Shown piece after piece: positions 1-5,725 of a DNA stretch of 6,695 nucleotides. The first letter of the stretch is position 1. Every line of letters begins with the position of its first letter. The notes beneath the pieces are model-generated. The model was given only the letters and a program-made list of their open reading frames with translations. It had not been told where the DNA came from and searched no databases. Origin of the DNA: Fidelibacterota bacterium (GTDB lineage Bacteria; Fidelibacterota; Marinisomatia; Marinisomatales; J089); NCBI GenBank assembly GCA_003695105.1, contig RFIZ01000065.1:1-6695 (forward strand), read 5' to 3'. A program made the translations under genes and the position numbers.

Positions 1-224
1 CCTGTTGGGAATGGACCGCCAGCCATTTTGAGCCCTATCCCGGGTATCGTCCTTACCAGGGAGCCCTGGCGGAATACAATTCCAAATTCATGAATACTGT
101 CCGCGTCCTCCGGGGCGGATCCTGCGCCACGCCCCGTTCCCATATCCGGCTCAGCTACCGGAATTTCTGGCATCCCGAAACCCGCTTCCAGTTTACGGGA
201 ATCCGTTTATGTAAAGACGACTGA
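1..224 (+). CDS. egtB: EgtB-like hercynine oxygenase, C-terminal end (partial)
   Basis: This is the last 73 residues of a protein whose start lies upstream of the window; the reading frame begins at base 3 and ends with TGA at 222-224. The fragment opens with CWEWTAS, continues with PYPGY, then GALAEYNSKFM, VLRGGSCATPRSHIR, YRNFWHPETRFQF and GIRL. These steps are the usual ending of the formylglycine-generating-enzyme/sulfatase-modifying fold, and the EYNSKFM plus RNFW spacing is the EgtB variant as I remember it. EgtB is an iron enzyme that joins a sulfur donor to hercynine in ergothioneine synthesis. Its iron ligands lie in the N-terminal DinB-like domain, which is not in view, so activity cannot be judged. 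A different SUMF1-family protein is the main alternative. An egtD methyltransferase gene nearby upstream would support the call. Confidence 0.82.
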   Translation, partial: CWEWTASHFEPYPGYRPYQGALAEYNSKFMNTVRVLRGGSCATPRSHIRLSYRNFWHPETRFQFTGIRLCKDD

Positions 225-227
225 GAC

Positions 228-239
228 CCGCTTCGGCGG
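228..239 (+). other. Small TTCG-capped hairpin after egtB
   Basis: Four bases after the egtB stop codon, CCGC and GCGG flank a TTCG loop, giving a perfect 4-bp stem closed by C-G, the very stable cUUCGg tetraloop class in RNA. No T-tract follows (the next bases are ACCCCGG), so it is not a standard intrinsic terminator. It could stabilise the 3' end of the upstream message or be chance. The rest of the 225-302 gap holds no gene that I can see. Confidence 0.3.
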
Positions 240-274
240 ACCCCGGTGGAAAAGCCATATCCCGATCGGAAAAT

Positions 275-289
275 TTCTATGTAAATTTG
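275..289 (+). promoter_or_regulatory. A/T-rich element before the ClC gene, possible promoter core
   Basis: TTCTAT, one base, then TAAATTTG lies 14 to 28 bases upstream of the ClC start in an otherwise GC-rich strip. TAAATTTG fits the TAnnTTTG core promoter known from Bacteroidota. A nearly identical element (TTCTAT, two bases, TAAATTAG) sits at 3031-3046 ahead of the cytochrome operon. No good -35 partner is visible here. If transcription starts just after this box, the ClC message would have almost no leader, which agrees with the lack of a ribosome binding site. The assignment is tentative. Confidence 0.25.
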
Positions 290-302
290 CCGTCTACATT
301 TT

Positions 303-2081
303 ATGGAAAAAATGGAAACACATCCGACGATCAACCGCCTGTTCTCCAAAATCTTGGAACTGCATGATACCCGTATGGTCGGGTTCAGCATTTTGGTGGG
401 CATCATCGGAGCGGTGGCGTCCCTGTCGTTTACCTACCTCACCGATTTCATGAATTTCCTGTTCCTGAATTTTCTGGCCCATGTCGAGATCCCGGATATT
501 GGCGAGGCCGGAGCCGTTTCGCCCCTGGTGTACGGGGATTACGGGCGTTGGCTCATTCCGGTTTCCGTGATCCTGGGGGCGTTGATCTCCGGCTGGGTGG
601 TGTACCAGTTCGCCCCGGAAACCGAAGGACACGGGACGGATGCGGTGGTGAATGCCTACCACAATCAGGGCGGTCGGATTCGGGCCCGGGTGCCCTTTGT
701 AAAAATGATTTCCGCCGCGATCACCATCGGTTCGGGTGGCTCCGCCGGCCGGGAAGGACCCACCGCCCAGATTACGGCCGGTGTAGGCAGTATCCTGGCA
801 GGATTTTTCCGATTGTCGGATCGCGATCGCCGTATGATTATCCTGGCGGGAATGGCCGCCGGATTGAGCGCCATGTTCCGCTCTCCTTTCGGCACCGCCA
901 TCTTTGCCGTCGAAATCCTCTATTCCACCATGGAATTCGAAGCCCGGATGTTGATCTATACCATTATCGCTTCCGTAACCGCCTACGCTCTGAATGGCAT
1001 GTTTCTGGGCTGGAAGCCCATTTTTCATATCGATTCCGACTTGTTGTTCCACGACCCGCGGAATCTGATCTGGTTTACGGCGCTGGGACTGATTACCGGT
1101 CTGCTGGGATCCGTCTTCCCCACGGTGTTTTACCGGATCCGGGACTGGTTCTCCGGGCTTTCTCTGCCGCAAAATCTCCGACCGGCCCTCGGCGGAGCGT
1201 TACTGGGAATCCTGGCCCTGTTTCTTCCCCAGGTGCTGGGGGGCGGGTACGGGTGGATGCAAATGGCCCTGAACGGGCATTGGGGTCTGGGTACCCTGGT
1301 CATCCTGATTGTCGCCAAAGCGGTGGCCATGTCCCTGACGATCGGTTCCGGAGGATCGGGAGGTGTGTTCGCCCCCAGCCTGTACGTGGGAACCATGACC
1401 GGCATCGCCCTGGCGACGGTCCTGAACCAGTTGTTCCCCGGCCTGGGATTGAATATCCAGGTTTTCGGTGTGGTGGGGATGGCGGCCCTGTTCGCCAGCG
1501 CCGCCCGCGTACCGGTGGCTTCCCTCATGATGGCTCTGGAAATGACCGGCGGCTACCAGTTGATCGTACCCACCATGATGGCGGTGGCCGTGAGTTATCT
1601 GGTCCAGTCGGCTCTGACCTTTAATAAAGTCTATCCCACCCTGTATGAAGCCCAGGTGAAGGATCGGAGTGAATCTCCGGTCCACCAGGATGAATATATC
1701 GCCCGGACGCTCTATATGCTCAAATCCAATCAATTGCGCTTTTATCGGGGAGAGGTGCCCTTCAGTCTCTCTCTTCAGGATATTTTGAAATGGCGCACGC
1801 CCATCCGGCTTCAGGAAACGGAACAATATTTTTATGTCGGATTCGTCCGGAACAAACCGGAACTGGTCAATCGACCGTTGAAACAGACCGATTTCGCCAA
1901 CCGGGAGATTCGCCTGATTGTCCTGATCCGGGACGGGATTCCCATTATCCCCAACGGGGATACCATCCTGAAACCGAAGGATAAGGTCATTCTGGTGGCG
2001 CGGCCGGAGGATTATGAATCCATTAAAACGATCATTCGCATCCCCTATCTCATGCGCCGGTCAACCCCTGCCCGGGCGTAA
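303..2081 (+). CDS. ClC-family chloride channel/transporter with C-terminal TrkA-C domain
   Basis: This 592-residue membrane protein has the ClC signature regions in order: GHGTD at 109-113 (the GSGIP position of E. coli ClC), GREGPT at 149-154 with the gating glutamate E151, and GVFAPS at 354-359. A tyrosine in TLYEA, Y448, aligns with pore Tyr445 of E. coli ClC. The internal proton glutamate (E203 in E. coli) aligns with I205, just after E204, and the pore serine is replaced by histidine at H110. Hydrophobic segments fill about residues 25-440. The tail (about 500-580) ends in a TrkA-C/RCK-C-like regulatory fold (REIRLIVLIRDG, then DKVILVARPEDYE), placed in the cytoplasm. Family knowledge says it moves chloride or another small anion across the inner membrane; loss of the proton glutamate favours channel-like rather than strict 2:1 exchange, which is inference. 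No Shine-Dalgarno precedes ATG 303; ATG 312 in the same frame is an alternative start. Confidence 0.93.
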   Translation: MEKMETHPTINRLFSKILELHDTRMVGFSILVGIIGAVASLSFTYLTDFMNFLFLNFLAHVEIPDIGEAGAVSPLVYGDYGRWLIPVSVILGALISGWVVYQFAPETEGHGTDAVVNAYHNQGGRIRARVPFVKMISAAITIGSGGSAGREGPTAQITAGVGSILAGFFRLSDRDRRMIILAGMAAGLSAMFRSPFGTAIFAVEILYSTMEFEARMLIYTIIASVTAYALNGMFLGWKPIFHIDSDLLFHDPRNLIWFTALGLITGLLGSVFPTVFYRIRDWFSGLSLPQNLRPALGGALLGILALFLPQVLGGGYGWMQMALNGHWGLGTLVILIVAKAVAMSLTIGSGGSGGVFAPSLYVGTMTGIALATVLNQLFPGLGLNIQVFGVVGMAALFASAARVPVASLMMALEMTGGYQLIVPTMMAVAVSYLVQSALTFNKVYPTLYEAQVKDRSESPVHQDEYIARTLYMLKSNQLRFYRGEVPFSLSLQDILKWRTPIRLQETEQYFYVGFVRNKPELVNRPLKQTDFANREIRLIVLIRDGIPIIPNGDTILKPKDKVILVARPEDYESIKTIIRIPYLMRRSTPARA

Positions 2082-2128
2082 ACGATTCCCGGTGTTGCCA
2101 GGACTGGAAGAAAGGAGAACCAGGTTTC

Positions 2129-2563
2129 ATGCCCCGACGACCCCGAACCATAGCCGTTGATTTCGACGGAACCATCGTGGAAAATAAATTTCCGGATATC
2201 GGTCGCGAAAAGCTGTTCGCCATTGAAGCTCTGAAAACGCTCCAGAAAAAAAATTTCCGCATCATCCTCTGGACCGTCCGTCACGGAAAAAAACTGGAGG
2301 AGGCGGTGGAATTTTGCCGGGAACGGGGATTGGAATTCTATGCCGTGAACAGCAGTCATCCGGAGGAAGAGTTCGACCCGGAGCGATCCAGCCGGAAAAT
2401 CGACGTGGATGTATTCATCGATGACCGCAATGTCGGCGGGTATCTGGAATGGGGAGAAATCATGGAATGGCTGGCGCCGGATGAAGAGAATTATCTGGAT
2501 CGGTATTACCGGAAAAAAGATTCCTTTCTCCATCGATTCTTTTCGTATTTTAGATCCAACTGA
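2129..2563 (+). CDS. Small HAD-superfamily hydrolase, BT0820-like
   Basis: This 144-residue cytosolic protein carries the HAD phosphatase motifs. Motif I is VDFDGT with nucleophile D11 and acid D13. A threonine in LWTVR (T49) fits motif II, K90 in SRKIDVD fits motif III, and FIDDRN (D98, D99) is the Mg-binding motif IV. There is room for almost no cap domain, which matches the compact BT0820-like group rather than the larger Cof or phosphoglycolate phosphatase types. All catalytic positions look intact, so a phosphate-ester hydrolase is expected, but the substrate is unknown. An AAAGGAG ribosome site at 2111-2117 lies 11 bases before ATG 2129. The gene follows the ClC gene by 47 bases and precedes the stress protein gene by 11, so the three are probably co-transcribed. 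The C-terminal 25 residues are rich in aromatic and basic residues (RYYRKKDSFLHRFFSYF), unusual for the fold core and possibly a membrane or partner contact. Confidence 0.85.
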   Translation: MPRRPRTIAVDFDGTIVENKFPDIGREKLFAIEALKTLQKKNFRIILWTVRHGKKLEEAVEFCRERGLEFYAVNSSHPEEEFDPERSSRKIDVDVFIDDRNVGGYLEWGEIMEWLAPDEENYLDRYYRKKDSFLHRFFSYFRSN

Positions 2564-2574
2564 CGGGAGATAGC

Positions 2575-3006
2575 ATGCCCTACAAAACCGTGATTGCCGC
2601 CCTTTCCATGAAAGGGGATGAAACCCGGGTGATCGATGAAGCGGTCCGCCTGGCCAATTCCTTCGGGTCCCACCTGATCGTCGCCCATGTCAATGATCCC
2701 CATGCCGGAAGTCCATCGATGATGATGGACAGTCCCGGTCTCAAAATCACTGAAGAGGACATCCGGAATCTGTTCCGGGAGGCAGGTCATGAAGAATTCG
2801 CCCCCCGGATTGAAGTGCAACTTCCCGTGTCCGAATCCATTCCCAAAGCCCTGAAATCTCTCTGCGAACGAGGAGACCTCCTGATCCTGGGACACCGGAG
2901 GATGACGACCTTTCGGGAGCATTTCATGGATTCCATCGATGAAGGGATTGTCAACCATGTATCCTGTCCCGTCCTCATTGTTCAGAAAGGTGATAAAAAA
3001 GGATAA
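2575..3006 (+). CDS. Universal stress protein, UspA-type single domain with degenerate ATP motif
   Basis: This 143-residue protein has the alpha/beta layout of a single Usp domain. It starts with the strand YKTVIAALSMKGDE, has LIVAHVNDPHAG as strand 2, and closes with LLILGHRR and the final strand CPVLIVQ. ATP-binding members use G-2x-G-9x-G-S/T near the end. Here the spacing is exact, but the residues are G106, R109, D119, S120, so the second and third glycines are replaced by arginine and aspartate. By analogy with non-ATP-binding UspA proteins it probably does not hold ATP in the usual way (inference). GGGAG at 2565-2569 sits 5 bases before ATG 2575, a good ribosome site. The gene lies 11 bases after the HAD gene. 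Usp proteins are often encoded next to ion transporters, which suits a role alongside the ClC protein, although no physical link is shown. Membership of the family is secure. Confidence 0.9.
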   Translation: MPYKTVIAALSMKGDETRVIDEAVRLANSFGSHLIVAHVNDPHAGSPSMMMDSPGLKITEEDIRNLFREAGHEEFAPRIEVQLPVSESIPKALKSLCERGDLLILGHRRMTTFREHFMDSIDEGIVNHVSCPVLIVQKGDKKG

Positions 3007-3019
3007 AAAGGTCTTTTTT
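2995..3019 (+). terminator. Weak A/T stem with T-tract after the stress protein gene
   Basis: AAAAAAG at 2995-3001 can pair with CTTTTTT at 3013-3019 across an 11-base loop, and a tighter AAAAAG/CTTTTT pairing is also possible. The stem contains one G-C pair and overlaps the stop codon of the stress protein gene (3004-3006). It could end the ClC-HAD-Usp transcript, since a new promoter seems to follow directly. The stem is weak by energy standards, so this is a low-confidence call; the T-run may instead act as an UP element for the next promoter. Confidence 0.25.
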
Positions 3020-3020
3020 A

Positions 3021-3049
3021 TTGACATCGATTCTATTCTAAATTAGTTT
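3021..3049 (+). promoter_or_regulatory. Probable promoter of the cytochrome-porin operon
   Basis: A perfect TTGACA (3021-3026) is followed after 17 bases by TAGTTT (3044-3049), which keeps the three most conserved -10 positions (T, A and final T). An alternative -10-like core, TAAATTAG at 3039-3046, is close to the Bacteroidota TAnnTTTG box but sits too near TTGACA for that class. The strip is the most A/T-rich of the window and lies exactly between the Usp gene and the first cytochrome. A start site near 3056 would leave a leader of about 26 bases before the TTG start at 3082. No operator-like inverted repeat is evident. Confidence 0.5.
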
Positions 3050-3071
3050 TTCACTCCAATCTAACTCTATC

Positions 3072-3076
3072 GGGGG
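3072..3076 (+). promoter_or_regulatory. Ribosome binding site that supports the TTG start at 3082
   Basis: GGGGG followed by five bases places a G-rich Shine-Dalgarno-like element correctly for TTG 3082. This matters because the long cytochrome frame has no ATG near its beginning. A second G-run at 3095-3099 abuts ATG 3101, but it is one base away and in the wrong frame for the cytochrome. Confidence 0.45.
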
Positions 3077-3081
3077 ATAAG

Positions 3082-4557
3082 TTGCTGAGAAAAAGGGGGA
3101 ATGTTCCTGCTGTTTTACCGGCTAGTGATTCCGGACGGGTACGCCGGTTTCCGGTCCACGGCCGGCTATTGTATCTGCTGCCCACTCTTTTTTTCTGGCA
3201 GGCCTGTGCACCCAACCCTTCCAACCCCGTCCTCCCGGAAATCCGTACCTGTGAAGGATGCCATACCAACGCCGCTTTACTCCAGTCATTGGATCAGAGT
3301 CGCTCTGTGCCGGCTGCCGGATATTCCGGGGATCAAGTTTCAGTGCAGGTGGAGTCCTGGTGGCCGGAAGTCTACATCGATCTGGAGGGAAACTCATCCT
3401 TCCGGGACCTGGATCCGGCCCACGGCGATATCGGTTGCCGGGATTGCCACGGCGGGGTGGAACCGGGAGATGCCACGGCTGCACACGATACCAGTCAGGG
3501 CTTCCTGCGGGATCCGTCCACCGACCCGGAAGCCCACTGTACGCCCTGTCATGAAACGAAGGTAGCCGCATATCTCAACAGCTTCCATTTTCAAACCTGG
3601 GGCATCCAAACGGCACTGGCGCAGCGACAACTGGGAGCCGACAAGACGCATGAAAATTTCGCGGAATGCCCCGCGCCCCTGACCGACGGTTATGACCGGG
3701 AATGTTCCACCTGTCACGCCACCTGCGGTCAGTGTCATTTGAGTCGTCCCACGGTGGCCGGCGGCGGGTTATTGAATTCCCATCGGTTTGACAGGCCGGA
3801 CCCGGAGAATACCTGTCAGGTGTGTCATGAAGAACGCATTACCCGGGAATTGACCGGCGCTCTGGATGGCAATGAAGCGGATGTTCACCACCAACAGGGA
3901 ATGGATTGTCTGGACTGTCACACGGAAGATTTTCATGCCGACGCGTCATCGGCGAACTCTTTCTATGCGTGGGCAGGACTCCCGCAATGCGTGGATTGTC
4001 ACACCGATGCGGATTCGGCCAATGTGTACCATGAAACTCACTGGCCCGACGGATCGTCCTACCCGCGTTCCTTGGACTGCCAGGTGTGTCACGCCCAGCC
4101 GTATACCAGTTGCTCCGGTTGTCATGCTTCCGGTGAATGGGTGACCGATCCGGCTTATTCCGTGGTCGACACCACCCTGAAAATCGGCCTCAATCCCGAT
4201 CCTGGTCAGAGACCCATGGTGAAGTGGACACTTTTGCGCCATATTCCGGTGACTCCGGAAACCTTCGCTCCCTGGGGACTGTCCACGCTGGACCAGTTTG
4301 ACAGCCGACCCACCTGGAATCATACCAGTCCCCATACGATCCGGCGCTGGACGGCCCGCACCGACACCACCGGCGGGGGCGCCTGTTCGGATCGCTGTCA
4401 TTATCATGCCAATTTCAGTTTTGCGGATCCCGTGAACCGGGACCTGTACCTGACACGGACGTTCCTCCAGGAGAACTACGGCGCGGAAGAAACGGCCAAT
4501 GATTCGGTCGTCGTAGAAAATGCTATTTGCGGAGCCACCTGCCATGAAAGTTTCTAA
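3082..4557 (+). CDS. Multiheme c-type cytochrome lipoprotein, 12 possible heme sites
   Basis: This 491-residue exported cytochrome has ten CXXCH sites (first cysteines at 57, 119, 153, 208, 215, 245, 276, 303, 333, 344) and two CX3CH sites (435-440 and 483-488). The N-terminus is basic, then hydrophobic (RLLYLLPTLFFWQAC), and C42 followed by APNPSNP looks like the lipidation cysteine of a lipoprotein. The lipobox WQAC is imperfect. Isolated histidines such as H114, H169 and H269 could be distal heme ligands. The close pairs at 208/215 and 333/344 are typical of stacked heme chains. Next to a beta-barrel and another multiheme cytochrome, it is most likely the cell-surface electron-transfer partner of a porin-cytochrome conduit, like OmcB or MtrC in role; sequence homology to those was not established. 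The TTG start follows GGGGG; the resulting 41-residue leader is long, so the start is uncertain. Its last 14 bases overlap the barrel gene. Confidence 0.88.
   Translation: MLRKRGNVPAVLPASDSGRVRRFPVHGRLLYLLPTLFFWQACAPNPSNPVLPEIRTCEGCHTNAALLQSLDQSRSVPAAGYSGDQVSVQVESWWPEVYIDLEGNSSFRDLDPAHGDIGCRDCHGGVEPGDATAAHDTSQGFLRDPSTDPEAHCTPCHETKVAAYLNSFHFQTWGIQTALAQRQLGADKTHENFAECPAPLTDGYDRECSTCHATCGQCHLSRPTVAGGGLLNSHRFDRPDPENTCQVCHEERITRELTGALDGNEADVHHQQGMDCLDCHTEDFHADASSANSFYAWAGLPQCVDCHTDADSANVYHETHWPDGSSYPRSLDCQVCHAQPYTSCSGCHASGEWVTDPAYSVVDTTLKIGLNPDPGQRPMVKWTLLRHIPVTPETFAPWGLSTLDQFDSRPTWNHTSPHTIRRWTARTDTTGGGACSDRCHYHANFSFADPVNRDLYLTRTFLQENYGAEETANDSVVVENAICGATCHESF
4531..4534 (+). promoter_or_regulatory. 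Ribosome site of the barrel gene, nested in the last heme codons
   Basis: GGAG lies nine bases before ATG 4544 and inside the codons for the final CX3CH of the upstream cytochrome (4528-4545). It favours ATG 4544 over the in-frame ATG 4520, which has no ribosome site and would place extra residues before the signal peptide. The nesting suggests translational coupling. Confidence 0.6.
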
Positions 4558-5725
4558 ACTCCGGGATTACAGAATGTGGCCGAATCTAGTGGGGCTGGTC
4601 GCCGGTCTGTGGCTGGTGGCGGGACCGGCGGACGGATCACCCCCGTCAATTCAAGTGTACACCACTGTGCTGACGCCCCGGCTGCATCTAGTGGAGACGG
4701 AAACCACGACAGCCTGGCGGAATCTGGTGGTGATCCGGCAACCGGTCGGCAGCAGGGGAGAATGGTTTACTTCCCTGGAATACGGTTCGGAAAATCCCTA
4801 CTGGCAAAATGCCTTCCGGGTGCACCAGTTGTACTGGCAGCAGAGAAGCGGAGCGGTGAAAATACGCCTGGGACGACTGGCGCAATGGGATGCGTTACAA
4901 AATCTGCGGATAGACGGAGGGGAGCTGATTCTGTCCACCCGGAAATGGGGTTCTGTCCGATTGCTGGCCGGCGTAAAGGCGGTGACCGATTTCAGCGACA
5001 CGGCCTTTCAGGATCTGCCGGAGTGGTCCCTGACCTGGTCCAAAGGAAACTGGGGCCGTAACCTGGAGGTTTCCACCTGGCAGAAATCTTTCGGACACGA
5101 GTCCCGAACCTTTACGGGACTCTCCTTCCACGGAAGGGTTCTGGGCTGGCGGTGGGCCCAGGCCGTAAGCGTCGATTTGACCGGCTCCCGGCTTCATCAC
5201 CTCCGCACCCGGGTGTCCCGCCGGATTGGAAACCGAGACATTGCTTTCGGATTCCGACAAAAACGCAGCGTTGGGGGAGAAGTCTGGTCCTGGGTCCGGG
5301 ACCCGATACGGAGTGCCCCTACTGTGTTCCTGGGATGTGGACGTGAACGTGACCAGGCCCGGATTTGGCAGGAGGTGTCCTACCGATTCCAGCATGACGT
5401 GACCTGGTCCTGGACCGGCACCGTCGCCTGGCGCAGCCTTCAATTGAGCCTGGTTGCAGGCCGGCGGGATCTGTCCCGATTGGTGGGCACTTCTCTCGGG
5501 TACCACCGATCCCTTGGGAAACACCTGTCCTCAGAATTGACCGCTTCCTGGCATGCCTTCGCCTATGGCCATCTGACGGCTCCCAGTCCCTCTTCGCTGG
5601 TGCGGGAGCAATTGCGGTGGTCGGTGGCTCCGGGAATCGCTCTCGTGATCTTTGGCCAATGGGCCCAAAATCCCTATTATATCAGTGATGGGAGGGGAGG
5701 AGTGACATTGCATGTGGCGCTATAG
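4544..5725 (+). CDS. Predicted outer-membrane beta-barrel (porin of a porin-cytochrome conduit)
   Basis: The protein is 393 residues from ATG 4544. A basic start (MKVSKLRDYR) and hydrophobic core (about 12-28) form a signal peptide, probably cut near A29 (GPA/DGS). The rest is a run of short strands with alternating polar and hydrophobic/aromatic residues separated by turns, for example EWFTSLEYG, VKIRLGRLAQW, SVRLLAGVKAV, LEVSTWQKSF and VTWSWTGTVAW. By eye there are about 18-21 candidate strands, and the protein ends in the strand GGVTLHVAL. About 21 tryptophans lie in the mature part and only one cysteine is seen. No heme motif is present. Flanked by two multiheme cytochromes and overlapping both genes, it is best explained as the sheath that holds a heme wire through the outer membrane. 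It is far shorter than MtrB (about 700 residues). The barrel assignment rests on pattern and context, not on a recognised family motif; another outer-membrane barrel type is possible. Confidence 0.72.
   Translation: MKVSKLRDYRMWPNLVGLVAGLWLVAGPADGSPPSIQVYTTVLTPRLHLVETETTTAWRNLVVIRQPVGSRGEWFTSLEYGSENPYWQNAFRVHQLYWQQRSGAVKIRLGRLAQWDALQNLRIDGGELILSTRKWGSVRLLAGVKAVTDFSDTAFQDLPEWSLTWSKGNWGRNLEVSTWQKSFGHESRTFTGLSFHGRVLGWRWAQAVSVDLTGSRLHHLRTRVSRRIGNRDIAFGFRQKRSVGGEVWSWVRDPIRSAPTVFLGCGRERDQARIWQEVSYRFQHDVTWSWTGTVAWRSLQLSLVAGRRDLSRLVGTSLGYHRSLGKHLSSELTASWHAFAYGHLTAPSPSSLVREQLRWSVAPGIALVIFGQWAQNPYYISDGRGGVTLHVAL
5698..5702 (+). promoter_or_regulatory. Ribosome site of the 11-heme cytochrome, nested in the barrel gene
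   Basis: AGGAG within the purine-rich run GGGAGGGGAGGAG ends nine bases before ATG 5712, inside the last codons of the barrel gene. This is the strongest ribosome site of the operon and supports ATG 5712, whose reading frame starts 14 bases before the end of the upstream gene. Confidence 0.65.

Noticed and set aside
294..1172. Long open frame of 292 codons on the - strand inside the ClC gene
   Set aside because: The translation is rich in G, H, Q and R with no domain or membrane pattern, and it lies fully opposite a clear ClC gene; it is a codon-bias shadow.
548..1624. 358-codon open frame on the + strand in another frame of the ClC gene
   Set aside because: The product is low-complexity and Arg/Gly/Pro-rich without motifs, while the overlapping frame has all the ClC signatures.
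2082..2128. Possible separate promoter or terminator between the ClC and HAD genes
   Set aside because: The 47 bases show a ribosome site but no convincing hairpin or -35/-10 pair, so read-through transcription is the simpler view.
3101..3565. Frame starting at ATG 3101 with an adjacent G-run
   Set aside because: Beyond the first few residues it has no heme motif or fold signal, and the overlapping frame carries the cytochrome. It is kept only as a hint for the start-site question.
4520..4543. Upstream in-frame ATG for the barrel gene
   Set aside because: It would add eight residues before MKVSK, has no ribosome site, and ATG 4544 has GGAG at a proper distance and a better signal peptide.
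4895..5524. 209-codon open frame on the - strand inside the barrel gene
   Set aside because: No recognisable domain or ribosome site supports it, and it is antisense to a gene in a tight operon; treated as a shadow.
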